Positions 43,690 to 55,770 of a stretch of DNA of 64,000 bases are shown here, piece by piece. This stretch comes from Rapana venosa (lineage: Eukaryota > Mollusca > Gastropoda > Neogastropoda > Muricidae), in assembly GCA_028751875.1 (NCBI GenBank), contig CM054140.1, positions 50,603,214 to 50,667,213 of the forward strand, in the 5' to 3' direction. Numbering within the stretch: the stretch's first letter is position 1; the number at the start of each line of letters is the position of its first letter. Under the pieces are notes generated by a model that did no database searches, was not told the origin of the DNA, and worked only from the letters and a program-made list of their open reading frames with translations. The position numbers and the translations under genes were made by a program.

Positions 43690-46560
43690 ATCATCTTGGT
43701 ACCATTCTCTGATGTTGTCCCATCCATGACTTGTTCATGTCTTCCCCTCTTTCTGCCACCTTCGAGGTCCCTGCAGTACTGTTTTGCAGGGTGTTGTGGC
43801 GGTGACGTGGCCGACCATGTCAGCTTTTTCTTCTCGACGATGGTGAGAAGGGTTCCTGTGACCTGCCAGCGTGTTATTTGACTCTTGACAAATCATTGGT
43901 CTTTCGTTCTCTCCAGGATATGCCCAGCAGTTTTCTATGGCATTTTTTTTTCAAAAAGACTGGATTCGCTTGCTGTTTCAGCAGTCAATGTCCCGGTTTT
44001 ACTTCCGTACAGCAGGATAGTCTGAATTAGGGCTTTGTAACCTTTTGTTTTGATTTGGGAAAAAATGATCTCTTACTTTTCCATATGGTGGGAGTTTTTT
44101 TCCGGAAAGTTGCCATGGCAATTTGGGCTTTATTTCTGTGTCGATCGCCCATCCTTTGTGAGTGTACCGCCAAGGGTTTTAAAAAACTCTCCTCCTCCTT
44201 GCTGGGGCCCTTCATGTAAATTTTAGCTGTGGCGTTTCTCGTGCTGTTCCAAGTCTTTACTTTTCTCCGAGCCACCTCCATCCCCTATGCTCCCGCCCTT
44301 TTTTCTCAAGTTGGTCGTAAGATCTTGCAGCTCTGTGTTATTTCCGCCAGTGAGGTCAATGTCATCGGCAAACCGCAAGTTGTTGAGGGGTCTTCCGCCA
44401 ATGGAGATGGTAGAGTGGAAGTCATGGAGGGTCTCTCTCACAACGTTTTCCAAGAACAGATTAAACAGGACTGGAGATAACAGGCATCATTGAAGGACCT
44501 CAACTGTGGTTTTGAAGTAGTCTCCGACATGATTGTTCAGAAGGACTGCACTGCTGGAGATACCAGGCATCATTGACGGACCTCAACTGTGGTTTTGAAG
44601 TAGTCTCCGACCCGATTGTTCAGAAGGACTGCACTGCTTGCGGTGTTGTAAAGTGCTTGAATGGTTTGCAATAGTCCTTCTTCAATGCCAAACATTCTGA
44701 GGACCTGCCACAGGCCTCCGTGCCATACTCTGTCGAAAGCCTTCTTGAAGTCGATGAAGTTGTGGAACAGGTCTCTCTGATGTTAAAGATGTTTTTCCAT
44801 CAGGATTGGGCAGTTAAAAAATCTGTTCGATTGTGCTCCTCCCTGCCTGAACCCAGCTTGTTCCTCTGCAAGGTGTTCTTCTGCCTCCTTCTTTAGTCGA
44901 TTCAAAATAACTTTGAGCATGATCTTGCGGCGTGGCTGATGAGGCTGATTGTTCTATAGTTTTGGCATTGGCGTAAATTCCCCTTCTTGGGCAGGGGTAT
45001 GATGAGTGATTGTGTCCATTCTGTTGGCCACTGTTTGTCTCCCTAATCTTCTGACAGTAGCTGTAACTGTTGATGTCTGTTTCGCCACCATGCTTGAGCA
45101 GCTCTGCTGGTATGTTGTCTGCTCCTGGGGACTTTCTTACTGGTAAGCTGCGGATGGCTTCTTCCACTTCTTCCCTCGGTAAGGTAATGGCGAGGGTGCT
45201 CTTGATGTTGCTGCTTTCTCTTCTATTATGCTCTTGTCGGGTTTGGATTGGGTATTTTGTACAGAACTTGAAAATTTCTCAGTCCACCTGTTCAATGCAG
45301 CTGAGCTTTCTGTGAGGAGGTTTCCGGAGCTGTCTTCAATGACTGATGATTTGGTTTGAAGTGGTTTTGTGAGTTTCTTCAGGGTGTCGTATGCCTTTTT
45401 ACTGTTGCCCACTTTCATGCTTTTTTCGATCTCATCACATTGATCACTGATCAACTTCTCTCTGGCCTTTAACATTGACTTCTTCACAAGATTGTTGGCC
45501 TCCCAGTATTCTTTAGGGTTGGAAGACCTGGTTGGTTTCAGTGCTCTTCTTGTATCACAGAGGTCCAAGATGTCATTGGTAGTCCATGGCTGGTATTTAT
45601 TCCTCTGACGACCGAGTACCCCCTGTGCTGTTTCTCGGACTGCCTCATTAAAGTTGTTGGTGAGGTCATTGATGTCATTGTCCAGGAGGGTTAATGCCGC
45701 AAAACGTCCGCCAAACTTAGCTTGGAAGATCTTCTCGACATCTGGATCTTTCAGTTAGTCCACGTCAAATTTGATACGTGGGTTTGCAGGCTGTTTGTTT
45801 TTCTTCAGCTTCATTTTGAATACCCGCAGCACAAGGTCGTGGTCGGCCCTATGTCCCCTCAGGGTGGTTCTTGTTCTGGGGTCTGTTTATGCTGGATTTG
45901 AAGCGCCGTGGTGTTAAGATAAAATCTATTTGGTTATGGATCTTGCCGTTTGTAGCATGCCAGGTTGTCCTCCTTGACTGCTTGTGGGGATAGAGGGTAT
46001 TGGCAATGGTAAGTCTGTGGGTGCAGGCAAACTCCAGCAGACGTAGTCCCCTGTCGTTGGTCTCTCCAGTTCCAAACTGACCAACTGTTCCGGCCCATTG
46101 GTTGTAAGAGTCAGGACCCAGTTTGGCGTTAAAATCCCCTTGAATGATGATGATGTCCTTCTTGGGTATCTTCATAATGGTCTCTTCAAGATCTTCGTAA
46201 AATTCTTCTACTTCTTCATCTGCATGGTCAGATGAAGGTGCATAGATTTGTATGATTGTGATGTTCTTGGGCTTGGCCGACACCCGGATGCTGATAATCC
46301 TGCTGGAAGCCGGTGTACAGCTGATAATGCACCCCACTACTTCCTTTCTGACAATAAATGCCACTCCATGTTGGTGATGTTTCTCTTGGCCACTGTACCA
46401 GATCTTGTTGCCTCCTTCAGTCATTGACTCACCAAATTCTGTCCATCTCACTTCTCCTAGTCCAATAATGTCCCATTTATAGCGGCTAAGCTCATACTCT
46501 AGTTCTTTGATTTTTCCGCACTGGTAGAGTGTACGGACGTTCCATGTACCAATGGTGATC
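43690..46560 (-). pseudogene. Element D ORF2 (APE endonuclease-reverse transcriptase), broken
   Basis: Endonuclease: TWNVRTL, LGEVRWTEFG, IIIIQGDFNAKLG, WHATNGKIHNQIDFILTPRR. A frameshift near 45850 removes the SDH element from the frame. Linker: QPWTTNDILDLCDTRRAL. RT: SPGADNIPAELLK (45110), AGRSTIEQIF (44830), DFKKAFDRVWH (about 44750), VEVLQ then a stop where VRQGC is expected (about 44490), and LRFADDIDLTG (about 44355-44385, catalytic FADD intact). A basic C-terminus in scrambled frames follows (EGGRKRGRHEQ, 43740-43800). An 83-bp tandem duplication (44471-44636) breaks the RT. Confidence 0.87.
44471..44636. repeat. 83-bp tandem duplication inside element D RT
   Basis: Bases 44471-44553 and 44554-44636 are near-identical (GGCATCATTGA, GGACCTCAACTGTGGTTTTG, AAGGACTGCACTGCT). 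As 83 is not a multiple of three the duplication shifts the frame. Confidence 0.92.
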
Positions 46561-46640
46561 TGTTCTCTAGGGAGCTTAAGTAATGTTTTAACTCCAGTAG
46601 CTGACTTGTCACTTCCACCCTGGTGTTGATCAATTTAAAG

Positions 46641-47180
46641 CGCGGTCGTTGGTAACCCGGGCCTCGACCGATCCGGTATCATATTGGCTTTGCATTTGTC
46701 TTTCATGTTTTTTCTGTGAGCTTAGGATATTCCTTGGTGGCACCAATCTCCTCTCCAAGTCTCCATATGTTCTGGGTTTTTTTTCTATTGGAGTTTTCTC
46801 CCCCCCAGGCGACAGGTTGTACGGGATTACACGGATACCAGTAGCAGTAACACTGACAATAGTATGTGTGAAATATATCCCATGCCTCTATTTTCCATTA
46901 CCCTCACCCCTCGCCTGGTCTAGTATGGCCTAAGGATGATGTATCATTAAACCACTTCAGAGTTCTCTCTCTCTCAATTTTCTTTGTGCAATGCTTCCCC
47001 AAACAAAACAGACTCTCCCTTCCCTGACAACCCCCACCCCCTCCTCTTCTGTTCTGTGCAACATAAACAACCAGGAAGCTCTTGGACAGTTTACACGAGC
47101 CTCCAAAACAAATGAGACATCAAACTTGATTTCCCATCGTTTCCAAACTAGCTAGCAGTACTCTTCAACTTACGCACAAG
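46641..47180. other. Unannotated DNA, possibly LINE 5' UTR at its left end
   Basis: No gene recognised. The first ~150 bp may belong to element D. Confidence 0.4.
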
Positions 47181-47209
47181 AGAGAGAGAGATAGATAGCT
47201 AGATAGATA

Positions 47210-47285
<76 letters not shown>

Positions 47286-47518
47286 CAGACAGACAGACAG
47301 ACAGACCGAGTGTGTGTTTGTGTGTTTATGTGTATGTGCGCGCTCACGCGCGTGCGTGTGTGTGTGCATGCGCGTGCGTGGTGTGTTTGTGCATGCGCGC
47401 GCGCGCGCGTTGGTGTTTTGTGTGTGTGCGTTCGTGCGTGACGCGCTGTGAGTGCGTGTGTGTGTGACCCCGCGCGCTTTTCTTCTTTTTCTCTGACGTT
47501 CCGATTTCATGCTGCCAC

Positions 47519-47551
<33 letters not shown>

Positions 47552-47555
47552 ATGT
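47181..47555. repeat. GATA/GA/GACA/TG compound microsatellite
   Basis: GATA units, (GA)n to about 47280, GACA units to 47305, then TG-rich sequence with CG-rich patches to 47470 and a second short TG run at 47519-47555. Confidence 0.95.
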
Positions 47556-47773
47556 CGGCTGACCCTGCCAGCCTCAGCGCTTGTTGTAGCTAGGTAAACA
47601 AGCAGGGAAACGTTGACCATGATCAATTCCCTGACTGCCCACACTGCGGGGTGGGCTTGCATAGGCAAGAGCGAATGAGAACCCAATACATTAGCCCTGC
47701 TAATAGCCATTAAAATTTCTGGTGGTGTGCCTTTCCGCCACAAACACAAAATCCTCCCATTAGCGTAATATAG

Positions 47774-47872
47774 TTCATCATCATCATCATCATCATCTTT
47801 CTTCTTCTTCTACTTCTCCTCTTCCCCCTCCTCTCTCTCCCCTCCCCCCCCCACCCCCCCCCCCCCCCCCCT
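47774..47872. repeat. (CAT)n, CTT-rich and poly-C low-complexity
   Basis: CAT triplets, then CTT/CTC-rich sequence, then C runs ending near 47872. Confidence 0.9.
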
Positions 47873-48899
47873 TCCTCTCATGAAAATGACGTTTGTTTTA
47901 CCATGTGATGTCAACTTTTCGATAAGCCAAACGCACTCTGTCATTCTAAAAGCATTAATTATTCAAATCAGTCTAGGTTCCGTATACTTTTGGCACCTAA
48001 ACATGAAACTGGGTGTGATTTTTGTCCGTTTTCTTCTACAAAGTGTTTGAATTGAAACTATTAACTTTGTCATCAGCTGAACTCAACTTGAACTTACAAA
48101 CTTAGGTTAGAAACACACAATTTAAAGCATAACATATTTCAACTTGCTGTTGAGGATGATGTCTACCATTTGACAAACTGCCCTCTTTTCCCCCAGTGCC
48201 GTGTGCTCACTATAAAATGTCTTGCCCATGATATAAAATCTGATGTTTCAGCTTTGTTGTGCAGTAAAAGGATGTTGAAACTCTACAAGATAACCATGAA
48301 ATACTTGCATCTGGACAGCAGTTTATCTTGATGTCAGAAAGGTTTAATTTGGGACAATTTGTTTCTATTGCTTGTCATTCTATCTTGACTTACTGATAGT
48401 CCGTGTTTCTAACATGTCTAGTTACAGCACTCTGAACTCTGAAATGGTTTAATGGTACATCGGCCTTAGGCCACAATATACCAAATGAGGGGGTGGGTGG
48501 GATGAAGGTATGAAACATAAACATAGGAAACGTTTCAAACATATTACTGTCAATCATAAATTTACACTCCTTTATACTCACATTTCTAAGTCTCCCCATG
48601 TGAGACAGTTTATCTTAATATTCATGATGCAATTCACTACATTCATAATGACTTCAAATCAGCATAAACTATGAGGGTTCAAGTCTGCGTTTCATATGGC
48701 ACATCATCTTCTCCCCAAAACAACCGTTTTAAGCTTATATTCTCATAAACAAGGTGGTTACTCTACACTTTTTTTTTAACAACATCCTTATACTGAGCAA
48801 TAACAACATGATATCATCATTGTTATCGTAATTATAACCCAACTATGTTCAACTCAAACAGACACGTCACACAAAATCTTCATTACCAAGTGTTTATAG
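47873..48899. other. Unannotated AT-rich DNA
   Basis: No gene recognised; possibly includes the distal 3' UTR of the LINE that follows. Confidence 0.45.
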
Positions 48900-49139
48900 A
48901 GAATGAAAAGAATGGGAAGGGGAGAGAACTATAGGGTGAACTGCATCATGGATTATAGAAAAAATATACAAAAGAATAATAATGTGTACGCATTGTCACA
49001 CTTACCAAATGCCAAAAGACAAGTTTACGCTGCCCATCATTATAAGCCAAGTATCATCTTCCTTCTATTGACTGAAAACATATCTGGATACATTATGCCT
49101 GTGGTTTACATTTGATCATTTGAGTAACACATTAAAGGA

Positions 49140-52100
49140 CACTTCTGATGATTCCTTAAGAATTTTCTTTCTGAGGTCTGTGTAAAGGCTGCAGTCAAAC
49201 AAAAGGTGATGTTCATTCTCAACTTGATTATCACAAAAAGAACAATTTCTGTCTTGCACAGATTCACTATATCTATGTATATTATTATTTATTGGGAGTA
49301 CACCAAATTTTAGCAGGGTAACAGCAACGCAGAAACAATAAATGTCTATATCATTTACATATTTTTCTCTTTCAAAAACTGTTTTATATGAATTATATAT
49401 TTGATATCTTTCTCTTTCTCTTATAGCTCCATTCTATTCCTGGATAAACCAGTCAAGTAGTCTTTGTTAATACGCCCTCAAAAATATTTTAGTATCTCCC
49501 ACTCCTTGCTGCAACCAAACAATGCCATAGCAAGTCTCGCACAGAATCTCTCTCACATCTGTAACCCAACAACTTTTACCACACCTGTCCAATTCAAATA
49601 ACATAACGTATGCTCTTTGGGGTAATCTATCATTATCCATTTGCACTAATTTCAGCCAGTGTCTTATACATGCTACATATGAATTGATATATAATGGGAA
49701 TCTCCCTAAATCTCCGTAAACCATCTTGTTTGGTGTCCTCACTGGAACACCTAAGAATCTTTTACAGGCTGTTAAATGTACTTTCTCAATGTGATCTAGT
49801 CTACTTACGCCCCACACCTCAGATGCATATAACAAAATTGGTTGGATTATTATGTCAAAAATTTTAAAGAATACACTTGCGGTCATTTCCTTGTATTATT
49901 GGAACACTCTATATAATTGCATTACAGCTTTCTTTCCTTTTATTGCTAAATGATCAGTACCCCTTTTAGCACTAATATTAGTGGTGAAATTAAATCCTAA
50001 ATAAGAGTAACTGTTCACTACTTCTAATCTCTTGCCATTAAAAAACATTTTTCATGTCAACCCAGAAACCCTCCTTTACTAAATACCATAATTTTTGTCT
50101 TATCACTGTTTACACATAATTTCATTTTATCACAACACTATGTAAGATATCTAATTCATTTTGAAGACCTCTGGGAGTGGTTGCAGCAAAGCTACTCATC
50201 TGAAAACAATTGAATAAAAAGTTCTGCAAATTAGACAGCATCTGAACACCATGTTTGCCCCTTTCCTCTATGTCATCAGCTAACTGATTTATAAAGATTG
50301 AAAATAAAGTTGGGCTCAAAACACAGCCCTGCCTTACTTCGGTTGGGCATTCAAACTACTCAGTAAGCTGTGATTTTGAACGAACACATGATAAAAGTGA
50401 ATAGAACATTGCTGTGAGAGAAGCAAGAAATTTTCCTTTTACACCCTGATTATATAAGCACGTTAGAAGTTTAGCATGTTGCACAGAGTCGAAAGCTTTT
50501 CTAAAGTCTAGAAAGGCTATATACAACTTTCTACCTCTTTTACTCAAACATTTCTGAACTGAAGCATATAAAGTAAAAAATATGGTCAACCGTAGAATGC
50601 TTTTTCCGAAATCCTGCTTGCTTATCTGAAATTAAATCATTAGTTTCTAACCAAATATATAGTCTGGTATTTAGTATAGAAGTATAGAAGTGTAACACTT
50701 AGAAATTATGCTTAATGAAGCTACACTTCTATAGCTGTCAACATTATCTGGGTCACCTTTTTTGTAGATTGGAATTATTATAGCTTAAGACCATTGTTGA
50801 GGATAAATTCCTTGGTTGAATATGTTATTAAACAGTTTTGTCAGAAACTTAAGAACAGTGCTCCCAGCAACTTTCAACATTTCAGCAGAAATATTATCTA
50901 TGCCACAGGCTTTTCCTCTCTTAAGTCTAGAAATAGCTTGAATAACTTCTTCTTCACAAATAGTTGATTTAGTCATGATCAAGTTCTTCTGAAAGATCAT
51001 TGTCAGTACTATTTTCCTTTGCTTGGGTTTGATTATTGTTTTGATAAAAAGGGATTTTAAAGTGATTGAACCAGTCCTCTAGGCTAATGTCATTAATTAT
51101 TTTTTTAACCACCACATCCCATGTTTCTCAAATGTTTCCAGAACTGAGACGAGTCCTTTATTTCTTTAACTAGATTGTCTGTTTGCAATTTTCTGAATGC
51201 TAGTTTCTTTGTCTTCAGTAAAAATCTGTACCTTTTCCTTGCTTCTACATATAGCCTTCGATCTTCTTCCGTACGAGATTGTCTAAAGATTCTTAGTTTT
51301 TTCCGACTTTCCTTTTTTAAGCTGCAACATTCCTCGTCAAACCATACTGATTCTTTTTCTTAGCAAAAATCCCTTTAAGCATACATTGGCTTGAGTCTTT
51401 CAGACATTCTACAAACGCATCCAAAGCACTATCAACATTCTATCTAAATTTTGACTTGCTTCTATCATTCTAGTTTTGATTTCACTGCCTTGCAACATTT
51501 CAAGAAATTCATTTTCTTTTTCTACTTGCCAATTTTTTTTTCATGTGCTGTGCATGTAGTTTGTTTTGTTTTCTCCACACCAGCATTACCATTATACTTA
51601 TTTTCTACTTGTAGGACAACAGGTAAGTGATCCGAATCTGTTATGTTTTTAACAACTCGTGACATAAAATTCATGGATAACACCAAATCACAAGAAACTG
51701 TAAAGTAATCCACTGTACTTGCTCCAGAGGATGCAATAAAATTATAGCTTTCATCAAATCTATGTCCCTTCAGACCATTTAAAATAACGCATTCAAAGAG
51801 ATTGCACAAGTCAATCAGCTGAATACCAAAATTGTTGGTTTGACTGTCATGTGATTTTCTTGAAAAGTAGTGATTTTTTTTTTTTACAGATATTTGATAA
51901 AAATCAGTAACATCCCCAAAGAAACATGTTTTCTGAAGCAGTTCTTGCATTCATGTCACCATTTAACAAGATATGAAAATCATCATACATTTTATTCAGA
52001 CCCATTAGACATTGTTCTATCATTTCAATGCCAAAATGCTCTCCTGTAATTTCCAATAAGGTGAGTCACTGGGAGGTACATAAGCACTAATGAACATAAT

Positions 52101-52180
52101 ATCTTTATCTGTACAACTTTATCTAATTTCAAAACCACCATATTTTCATTATTCAATGGGATTAGCTGTACAGAAAGAAA
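49140..52180 (-). pseudogene. Family F ORF2 (endonuclease-RT-zinc knuckle), broken
   Basis: From the right: YVPPSDSPYWKLQ, LLNGDMNARTA (about 51940-51990), STVDYFTVSCD and ITDSDHLPVVLQ (end of the APE domain). RT: SRLKRGKACGIDNISAEML (about 50900), LYIAFLDFRKAFDSVQH (about 50500), LSPTLFSIFINQLADDIEE (about 50290). Then ILLYASEVWGVSRL, RTPNKMVYGDLGRFPLYIN and YVMLFELDRCGKSCW (49600-49850), and the zinc knuckle CSFCDNQVENEHHLLFDC (about 49210-49260). Between these are numerous frameshifts and stops, and I could not find the catalytic F/Y-ADD in frame. Confidence 0.83.
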
Positions 52181-52259
52181 GAAGCTGTACAGAAAGTGTT
52201 ACTGTCACTTCTGTCTGTCATCACACCTTGAAACACTTATTTTTATCTTTTTCAGCCTG

Positions 52260-53769
52260 GTCACGAGAGTCAGATTGCAGATCAGTTTCCCTCATCTGAG
52301 CGGTATTCACAGCTTGTGCACTTTGATCTATACCAACAAGGTCTTCTTCCCCATGGGAGGACACGTGCGGTCTCTCAGGGATCTGCTCTTCTCTGACACG
52401 TCTGTGGGTCTCCCTTTTTACTTCTGGGACAGATGCTTTGAAGTGTTTGATTTGGGTTTGTAGTTCCCCTTCATCCAGACAACCCTCTTTCGCAGATGCT
52501 CTGTGTCTTGGTGGTGCGGCTTTTCATCACTCACTGTACGAGCGAGGGGCCTGGCACTATTGGAACAAAGGAATGTCTTTCTCTGGTATGTCTGTCCGAT
52601 TCTCTATGATGCATTCCTCCATGTCTTCCATAATCTCCAGTCTCCCTGCCACGTGGTTGGCTTGCATCAGAGTGGTAACCAAGGCGATCTTCATCGCCTT
52701 CAGAATCATGTTTTGCTTGATGGAGGGGATGCCTTGGTGCATTAAACACTATTCCATGGACTTGTCTCTTCTTGCATAGAATATTGTTGCATATGGTAAT
52801 TCCTGCTTTGTCCACCTGGTGGTCTTCTGTATCCCTGGTTAAGTTGTTTCTGTCTGCCTGTGTTTTGTTGTGGAAGCCTCTTGTGTCCTTGCTGTTTCTG
52901 CTTGAATTTCCTGGTGGACGATAGGGCCCGTTTCCTTCACTTCTTCTATAGCTTGGGGAGTGTATCGCCTGTCTCTATTGTCCAAGGATTGAGGAGTTTG
53001 CTGCTTTTTCTCTCACTTGCAGCTTGCCATTGTATATATATATATATATATAATATTTTATATATATATATATAAATATTTTATATATTATATATATATA
53101 TTTTTATATATATATATATATATATATAATATATGCGATTTGCCTTGATCTCTATAAAAGACTACCATCTCTCTCTGTCGTGAGGCGAGGTCAGATGCAA
53201 CTCGTATGCACTCTGTCGTAAACTGTCTCTGAGATTCTCGTCACTGAGGATATCCATCTTGTCAGTCCACCACCTTGTAGTTGCATGAGGAGGGGCCGAA
53301 GACCCCTGCGTAATTTCGCCGTTACCAATTCGAAAGGCTCTGGCAATATCCTCATGGTGCCAACTTGGAGAGTGAGAATGGGTCTTCAGTAGATTCAACT
53401 ATTGTTTGTGTGGTTGTGAAATTCATCTTCCCCACTCACTTTCTTGTACTTTATAATCTTGAGTTTGCGAGCTTTTGAGTCCAGGTTCCGGGTTTTTCAA
53501 GTTTTCTTTCCGCTGTTCAATTCTCTCAAACATACTGCTATTGTCCTCTTTTAGTTCTTTGATCTCCTCTGCATTGGAGACAGCCATTTCCTTCACTTTT
53601 ACTACTTCTGAGCAAAGCGTCCGATGCTGTTTTCAAGGGAATGGAACCTTTCAATCATTTCTGTTTTTATTCCTGTTGAGTGGAGAACAAAGCCCTGCTG
53701 CATTTGTGCTAATCGCCAGTCAATCATTTGCAAAATGTTTTGAGGTGGGTATGAAACACTCTCCGCCAT
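52260..53769 (-). pseudogene. Family F ORF1 (coiled-coil, RRM-like RNA-binding protein)
   Basis: A likely start ATG at 53769 (MAESVSYPPQNIL). The first ~110 residues are rich in coiled-coil heptads (ENSIGRFAQK, VVKVKEMAVSNAEEIKELKE). After a break comes HSPSWHHEDIARAFRIG, then TRWWTDKMDILSDENLRDSL, like the RNA-recognition domain of L1-type ORF1 proteins (known to bind LINE RNA). Beyond 53160 an AT microsatellite (53032-53130) interrupts. The C-terminal part (52531-52815) is basic and low in recognisable motifs. Broken by stops and shifts. Confidence 0.7.
53032..53130. repeat. (AT)n microsatellite
   Basis: AT units with TTT interruptions, inside the ORF1 remnant of the family F LINE. Confidence 0.95.
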
Positions 53770-53850
53770 TATTTCATGTGCCTGTTTACAAACAAGGGTA
53801 AGTATGAACTGGATTCTCCAAATAAGTAGCATCCCTCAATCCCTCACGTG

Positions 53851-54200
53851 AGGGGGAAAAAGTGACAGGTGATGGGTGTACAGCTGACAACTTGCAATTG
53901 AAAATTGAGCTCTCAGTTTCTGGGTTTCATGCCAAACAGAAGTTGTAGAAGAGAGCTCATGTAACATAATGGCAGATTCAAAATTCTTATTTATTTCATG
54001 TGATTTATAAAACTGTTAATTACACCACAACCACTAACCTTTTTGGGTTTTTTTACACTTTCCTTTACACTAGCACCACATACACCACCATGCAAAACCT
54101 TTTCAAGAACACAGGTTTCAGTCTGTCAAAATTCCGTACGTAACTTAGAGCATCGTTTCACACACCTTTCCCTTCCCTTCCAATCCGAGATCAAGCTAGT
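53851..54200. other. Unannotated DNA
   Basis: Possibly 5' UTR of the LINE at left; nothing specific is visible. Confidence 0.35.
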
Positions 54201-54393
54201 TACACCACTCACGCATGTGTGTGCATGCACACATTCACACACGCGCATATATTTACGCATGCACACGCACGCACGCACACATGCACGCATACACACACAC
54301 ATGCGCGCGCTCTCTCTCTTGGCATATAATTATATATATAAAATATTATATTATTTATATTATATATATATATATTATATATATATATTATAT

Positions 54394-54433
<40 letters not shown>

Positions 54434-54438
54434 TATAT

Positions 54439-54471
<33 letters not shown>

Positions 54472-54475
54472 CATT
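54201..54475. repeat. CA/GCAC-rich tract then (AT)n
   Basis: CA-rich with CG interruptions (54210-54310), a CT patch, then long AT runs (54330-54464). Confidence 0.93.
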
Positions 54476-54830
54476 GTACAAACACATTGTACGTATAACA
54501 TCCTAACAGGGTGAACGGGCATGATAGAGCGATATCCTTATACCTATGTTGAATATCTATAGGGTTCAATTGTTTTCTGGTGTAAACACTGCCACCGCCT
54601 GCCTATCGATAATGTGTGCAATAGAATGTGTTGTTGTTGTATTGAATTTGTTGAATATTCATTTCCGTCAAAGCCAGACTGAGCTAGAATCCCAAAAACA
54701 TTGACCCCAGTTCCACGTATTGATAAAAGTAAATTAGGCGGAATATTTCCGTCATCATTAGTTCACCTCTTACATGTTGCATTAAGAAGACACCAGTGAT
54801 TGTAGAACAGGTTTAAGCGTGGTGTGCAGA

Positions 54831-54929
54831 GCGTTTAAGCAGAGGAGTTGATGCCGCCCTCAAAATGCTGGAGGTCTCTGAACCTTGCTCCCCAACGACC
54901 TCATAGGTTATGGGAACACCTTCATTTAC
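54831..54929 (+). mobile_element. tRNA/5S-type SINE, copy 3 (3' end only)
   Basis: Only the last ~100 bp of the SINE: GCCGCCCTCAAAATGCTG, GAGGTCTCTGA, then CGACC-TCATA-GGTT and ATGGGAAC, ending CACCTTCATTTAC. The hairpin stem is intact with a changed loop. The promoter half is missing. Confidence 0.88.
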
Positions 54930-55450
54930 ATCCCTGTCAACTAGTCTCAGAGCACATGCACTTCCATAGCAGCATCTCTACATCATCATCGTCAGTGATC
55001 ATTATGTAATAGAAATTTGTCTCTGATTCGGTGGTCCCAGCTGCTCTGGTTTCATGGCTACATCCATTTCGGTTTCCCTTAACACCCCTGTGCCCGTGGT
55101 GAATTTGTGTCAAAGCCTTCAGGTCGGAGGTTCACTGGAGAAAGTCCTTGGAGGGGCGTTGTAGTGGTCGCCACCCCAGGTAGGCGTCTGATTTAGTCTG
55201 CCTCAGCGACAGATTCATTAATAGCTGGTGTCCAGTGTATGTTAGTTTAGAACAGTCACCAGGAAACACCACCACAGTAACACAGCAGCAGTGAAAGGCC
55301 CCTCAAGCTGAAGGCCCCACGGCGGCCTGACATAGATGGGCTCCCTATGGACTTCTGACCCTGTGGATGCCACATAACGAGTCTGGGTATAGCTGGGGCA
55401 TAGAGACTGGAATGAGCGGCGTAGGAACAGGACAATAACGCCATAGAACA
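54930..55450. other. Unannotated DNA
   Basis: No element recognised. Overlapping minus-strand frames at 55242-55451 have no known domain. The right edge is the start of a direct duplication. Confidence 0.4.
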
Positions 55451-55770
55451 TGAGACAGCACTACCAAAATCTGAGGAATCTGTAATAAAATGCTCCTGTC
55501 ATCTCGACAGCCAAAACGCGCATGCTTTCTCTTTTCAACAGTGTACTTCTGCTGTTGAATTTTAAAACAATGTGCTGGGTTGTGTTTGTATCAGTGTTGA
55601 TATAAAGATAATAATTATGCTAGACAGTTTAAAGATAATTTTAGGTCCTTATGGACAGGGCCCACAGATTTGAACGTCTTGTGCCAGTTAACGACAAGAG
55701 AGCTACTAACGACACCAGGCCCACTTGTCTAAGGAAAGGTCTAACAATCGTTCTACCAACCGCAAATTTC

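Larger units (their letters stand above)
43580..46640 (-). mobile_element. RTE-like LINE (element D), near full length
   Basis: A minus-strand LINE of the same family as element C but reaching the start of the endonuclease. At the left it ends in hairpin GACC-GCCAA-GGTC (plus-strand 43599-43611), ACGGGTC and GATGATG units. At the right the coding region begins near ITIGTWNVRTL (about 46525-46555). The exact 5' end is not fixed; sequence up to about 46800 may be 5' UTR. No TSD found. Confidence 0.85.
48900..53850 (-). mobile_element. Two-ORF zinc-knuckle LINE (family F, copy 1)
   Basis: A minus-strand LINE with a recognisable ORF1 (52260-53769) upstream of an ORF2 (about 49140-52180), so nearly full length, though the N-terminal part of the endonuclease is missing between 52180 and 52260. 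The end points are approximate; no TSD or 3' tail was identified. The ORF2 C-terminus matches the fragment at 13800-14600. The zinc knuckle after the RT and the separate ORF1 suggest an I/Nimb- or L1/Tx1-like lineage, which I cannot decide without a tree. Confidence 0.8.
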
